This document shows positions 5,811 to 7,467 of a stretch of 7,467 nt of DNA, piece after piece. Made by a program: the position numbers and the translations under genes. Numbering within the stretch: position 1 is the stretch's first letter; the number at the start of each line of letters is the position of its first letter. The notes below the pieces were generated by a model. It ran no database searches and was not told the DNA's origin. It was given only the letters and a program-made list of their open reading frames with translations. The stretch is taken from positions 1 to 7,467 of the forward strand of contig JAZUKW010000018.1 in the NCBI GenBank assembly GCA_045643425.1, written 5' to 3'. Origin of the DNA: RGIG426 sp045643425. Its GTDB lineage: Bacteria; Bacillota; Clostridia; Oscillospirales; Acutalibacteraceae.

Positions 5811-7467
5811 TTTGCTTTGGGTTTCTTTCAAGCGCTTTTGGAACGCGGCTTCCATTTCTTCCGGTGTCATTTCTTGTACAATGCCGACACCATTGAAATA
5901 GATGTCCAAAAGTTGAACCCGTTTTCCGTCAACATAACGCGGTGCGTGAACCTCGATTTTTTCGATGTATTCGTGCAGAAGTTCCGGCGTGAGTTCGGTA
6001 AACTCCGTAAGGTTTTTGACTTTTTCGATGAACTTTTGCAACCCCACCGATTTGTCCGTTTCAACCGAAAGATACATCTCCATATCCGGAACTGCCGCTT
6101 TGAGAGTTGCTTGTTCTCGCTCCAGAGATTCGGTCATCGTGGCATACCGTTCATCGGACAATTTCCCGTTGGCGTTATCCTCATACAGTTTAAGGATAAG
6201 ACCGTCAATTTCGGTGATACGGTTCTTTGCTTTTGTCAATTCCTTTTTCTTTGCCGCAAGCTCTTTCTTTTTCTCCGTTCCATAATGAGCCATTTGCATT
6301 TCTGCAAATTCTTCCTCGAAGATATGAATCATGTTAAAAACCCGTCGTATCGCTTCAAATGTCATTTCATACACGACTTTTTCACGAATAAAATGGGCGG
6401 AGCATACTTCGGAGTTCCTGCGGTAAGATGAGCAAAAGAAATTTGCTTGTTCACGCTTGTAGTTGCCGGTTGCGCTGTAATACAGTTTTTCTTTGCAATC
6501 CGCACAATAGAGAATACCGGAAAACATACTGATGATTCCCGTTCTTGTCGGACGGCGGCGATGTTGCCGCAGCTCCTGCACAAGAGCAAAGGTTTCGCGG
6601 TCAATAATGGCAGGATGGGTGTTTTCAAAGATTTTCCATTCTTCGGGCGGTCTTTCAATCTTCGTTTTGTTCTTGAAAGACTTGGTAGTGGTACGGAAAT
6701 TGACAGTATCTCCACAGTATTCCTGCTTCGACAGCATGTCCGATACCGTTGCGGCACACCAATTGTTTTTCACCGCCGGTAAGTTTCCGCATTTGCGCTT
6801 GACGCTGCTCCAATACTCCGCCGGAGTGGGCACGCCGTCCGCTTTCAACTTTTTCGCAATCTGTGTCGGTCCGAGTCCGGCCACACACATTTCGAAAATC
6901 CGTTTTACAACCGCCGCAGCCGGCTCGTCAATCACCCAGACCTCATCTTTGCTTTCCGGGTTCTTCATATAGCCGTAAGGCGGATTGGTTGTCAGCGGTT
7001 TTCCCGACATCCCTTTGTTCTTGAACACATTGCGCACCTTTTGGCTCGTGTTCTTCGCGTGCCATTCGTTGAACAAGTCTTGCATAGGAACAAGGTCACT
7101 GATACCGTTGGCGGTGTCGATGTTGTCCATAATGGCAATATACCGAATCCCCATACGGTCAAATTCTTCTTCCATAAGCTGACCGACAATCAAACGGTTA
7201 CGTCCCAAACGGGAATGGTCTTTCACGATAAGCGTGCCAATCATCCCTTGTTCGCCGAGTTCCATGATTTCCGTAAAAGCGGGGCGTGCAAACGTTGTGC
7301 CCGACCAACCGTCATCCACGAAAACACGCGTGTTTTTGAAACCGTTGTCCTTTGCGTATTTCTCTAAAATAGATTGCTGATTTTTGATGCTGCCCGACAG
7401 ACCTTCTTGCTCATCATCACGCGATAAGCGGCAGTACAAGGCAGTGATTTTGTCCGACTGATTGATT
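5802..7467 (-). CDS. Large serine recombinase (TndX/TnpX-like site-specific integrase), N-terminus cut by window edge
   Basis: Catalyses insertion and excision of a mobile element by serine-mediated double-strand exchange. It has 554 visible residues, and the frame is still open at the right edge. In order: a resolvase catalytic domain starting YCRLSRDDE with the likely nucleophile serine at 7424-7422, and the arginine motif DHSRLGRNR near 7195-7220. Next comes a recombinase domain beginning near NPPYGYMK with PTQIAKKL and GVPTP. Then a zinc ribbon with CADC (6506-6495) and cysteines at 6434-6432 and 6404-6402. A long charged coiled coil (about 6330-6100) follows, and a DUF4368-like end (LLHEYIEKIEVH, VDGKR, DIYFNGVG). 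A TTG at 7439 can be misread as a start, but upstream in-frame codons INQSDKITA match the usual N-terminus of this family, so the true start lies a few codons beyond the window. GC is lower than in the neighbouring genes, consistent with transfer. Family identification is firm; the target site is unknown. Confidence 0.95.
   Translation of the reverse strand, partial: INQSDKITALYCRLSRDDEQEGLSGSIKNQQSILEKYAKDNGFKNTRVFVDDGWSGTTFARPAFTEIMELGEQGMIGTLIVKDHSRLGRNRLIVGQLMEEEFDRMGIRYIAIMDNIDTANGISDLVPMQDLFNEWHAKNTSQKVRNVFKNKGMSGKPLTTNPPYGYMKNPESKDEVWVIDEPAAAVVKRIFEMCVAGLGPTQIAKKLKADGVPTPAEYWSSVKRKCGNLPAVKNNWCAATVSDMLSKQEYCGDTVNFRTTTKSFKNKTKIERPPEEWKIFENTHPAIIDRETFALVQELRQHRRRPTRTGIISMFSGILYCADCKEKLYYSATGNYKREQANFFCSSYRRNSEVCSAHFIREKVVYEMTFEAIRRVFNMIHIFEEEFAEMQMAHYGTEKKKELAAKKKELTKAKNRITEIDGLILKLYEDNANGKLSDERYATMTESLEREQATLKAAVPDMEMYLSVETDKSVGLQKFIEKVKNLTEFTELTPELLHEYIEKIEVHAPRYVDGKRVQLLDIYFNGVGIVQEMTPEEMEAAFQKRLKETQSKTA
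6495..6506 (-). other. First zinc-ribbon cysteine pair (CADC) of the recombinase
   Basis: The codons for C-A-D-C form the first half of the zinc ribbon found between the recombinase domain and the coiled coil in large serine integrases. The second pair of cysteines lies at 6434-6432 and 6404-6402. In characterised serine integrases this domain contacts the attachment site and helps decide integration versus excision. Confidence 0.75.

Larger units (their letters stand above)
5746..7467. mobile_element. Terminal part of a serine-recombinase integrative element (right side outside window)
   Basis: GC content drops from roughly 60-67% in the chromosome-like genes to about 45% after the NSS terminator (both counted by eye over sample lines). 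The only gene here is a large serine recombinase transcribed towards the junction, as in Tn5397 (tndX) and many clostridial conjugative or mobilizable elements, where the integrase is the terminal gene. The left boundary is placed just after the hairpin (5745) but could lie anywhere in about 5739-5784. No direct repeat or att core can be confirmed because the other end is outside the window. Type (conjugative, mobilizable or prophage) is unknown. Confidence 0.55.

Noticed and set aside
1..7467. CRISPR array, tRNA or rRNA genes, tandem repeats
   Set aside because: Reading both strands showed no spaced direct repeats, no tRNA cloverleaf signals and no rRNA-like conserved stretches; also no tRNA at the proposed element junction.

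Overview
The window looks like a high-GC member of the Clostridia (Firmicutes). This is an inference from strong GGAGG-type ribosome binding sites, consensus-like sigma-A promoters, GTG starts, the style of the GluRS and ABC-F proteins, and a TndX/TnpX-like recombinase. No rRNA, tRNA or CRISPR array was seen, and the species cannot be named from these genes.

Layout. On the minus strand, the left part carries gltX (glutamyl-tRNA synthetase, cut by the left edge) behind an ABC-F ATPase gene. The two genes are 94 bases apart, and gltX has its own good promoter in that gap. Both products act in translation. A compact divergent region of about 110 bases separates the ABC-F gene from two plus-strand membrane transport genes: a GufA-type ZIP metal transporter and an 11-segment sodium:neurotransmitter-symporter-family (NSS) amino-acid or amine transporter. 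All four are compact, GC-rich (roughly 60-67% in the stretches counted by eye) and look chromosomal.

Base composition changes just after the NSS stop codon and its hairpin terminator. From about 5745 to the right edge the DNA is near 45% GC in the stretch counted. It carries one minus-strand gene for a large serine recombinase with a zinc ribbon and a DUF4368-like C-terminus, missing only a few N-terminal codons at the right edge. This is the classic arrangement at the end of a serine-recombinase integrative element: the integrase is the last gene and its stop points at the junction. The window therefore probably spans chromosome (1 to about 5745) and one terminus of a mobile element (about 5745 to beyond 7467), whose cargo lies outside.

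No new multi-gene system is evident. The points most worth a second look are the chromosome/element junction, the lopsided terminator that suggests where the element entered, a hairpin that contains the recombinase stop codon, and start-codon corrections for the ABC-F, ZIP and recombinase genes.
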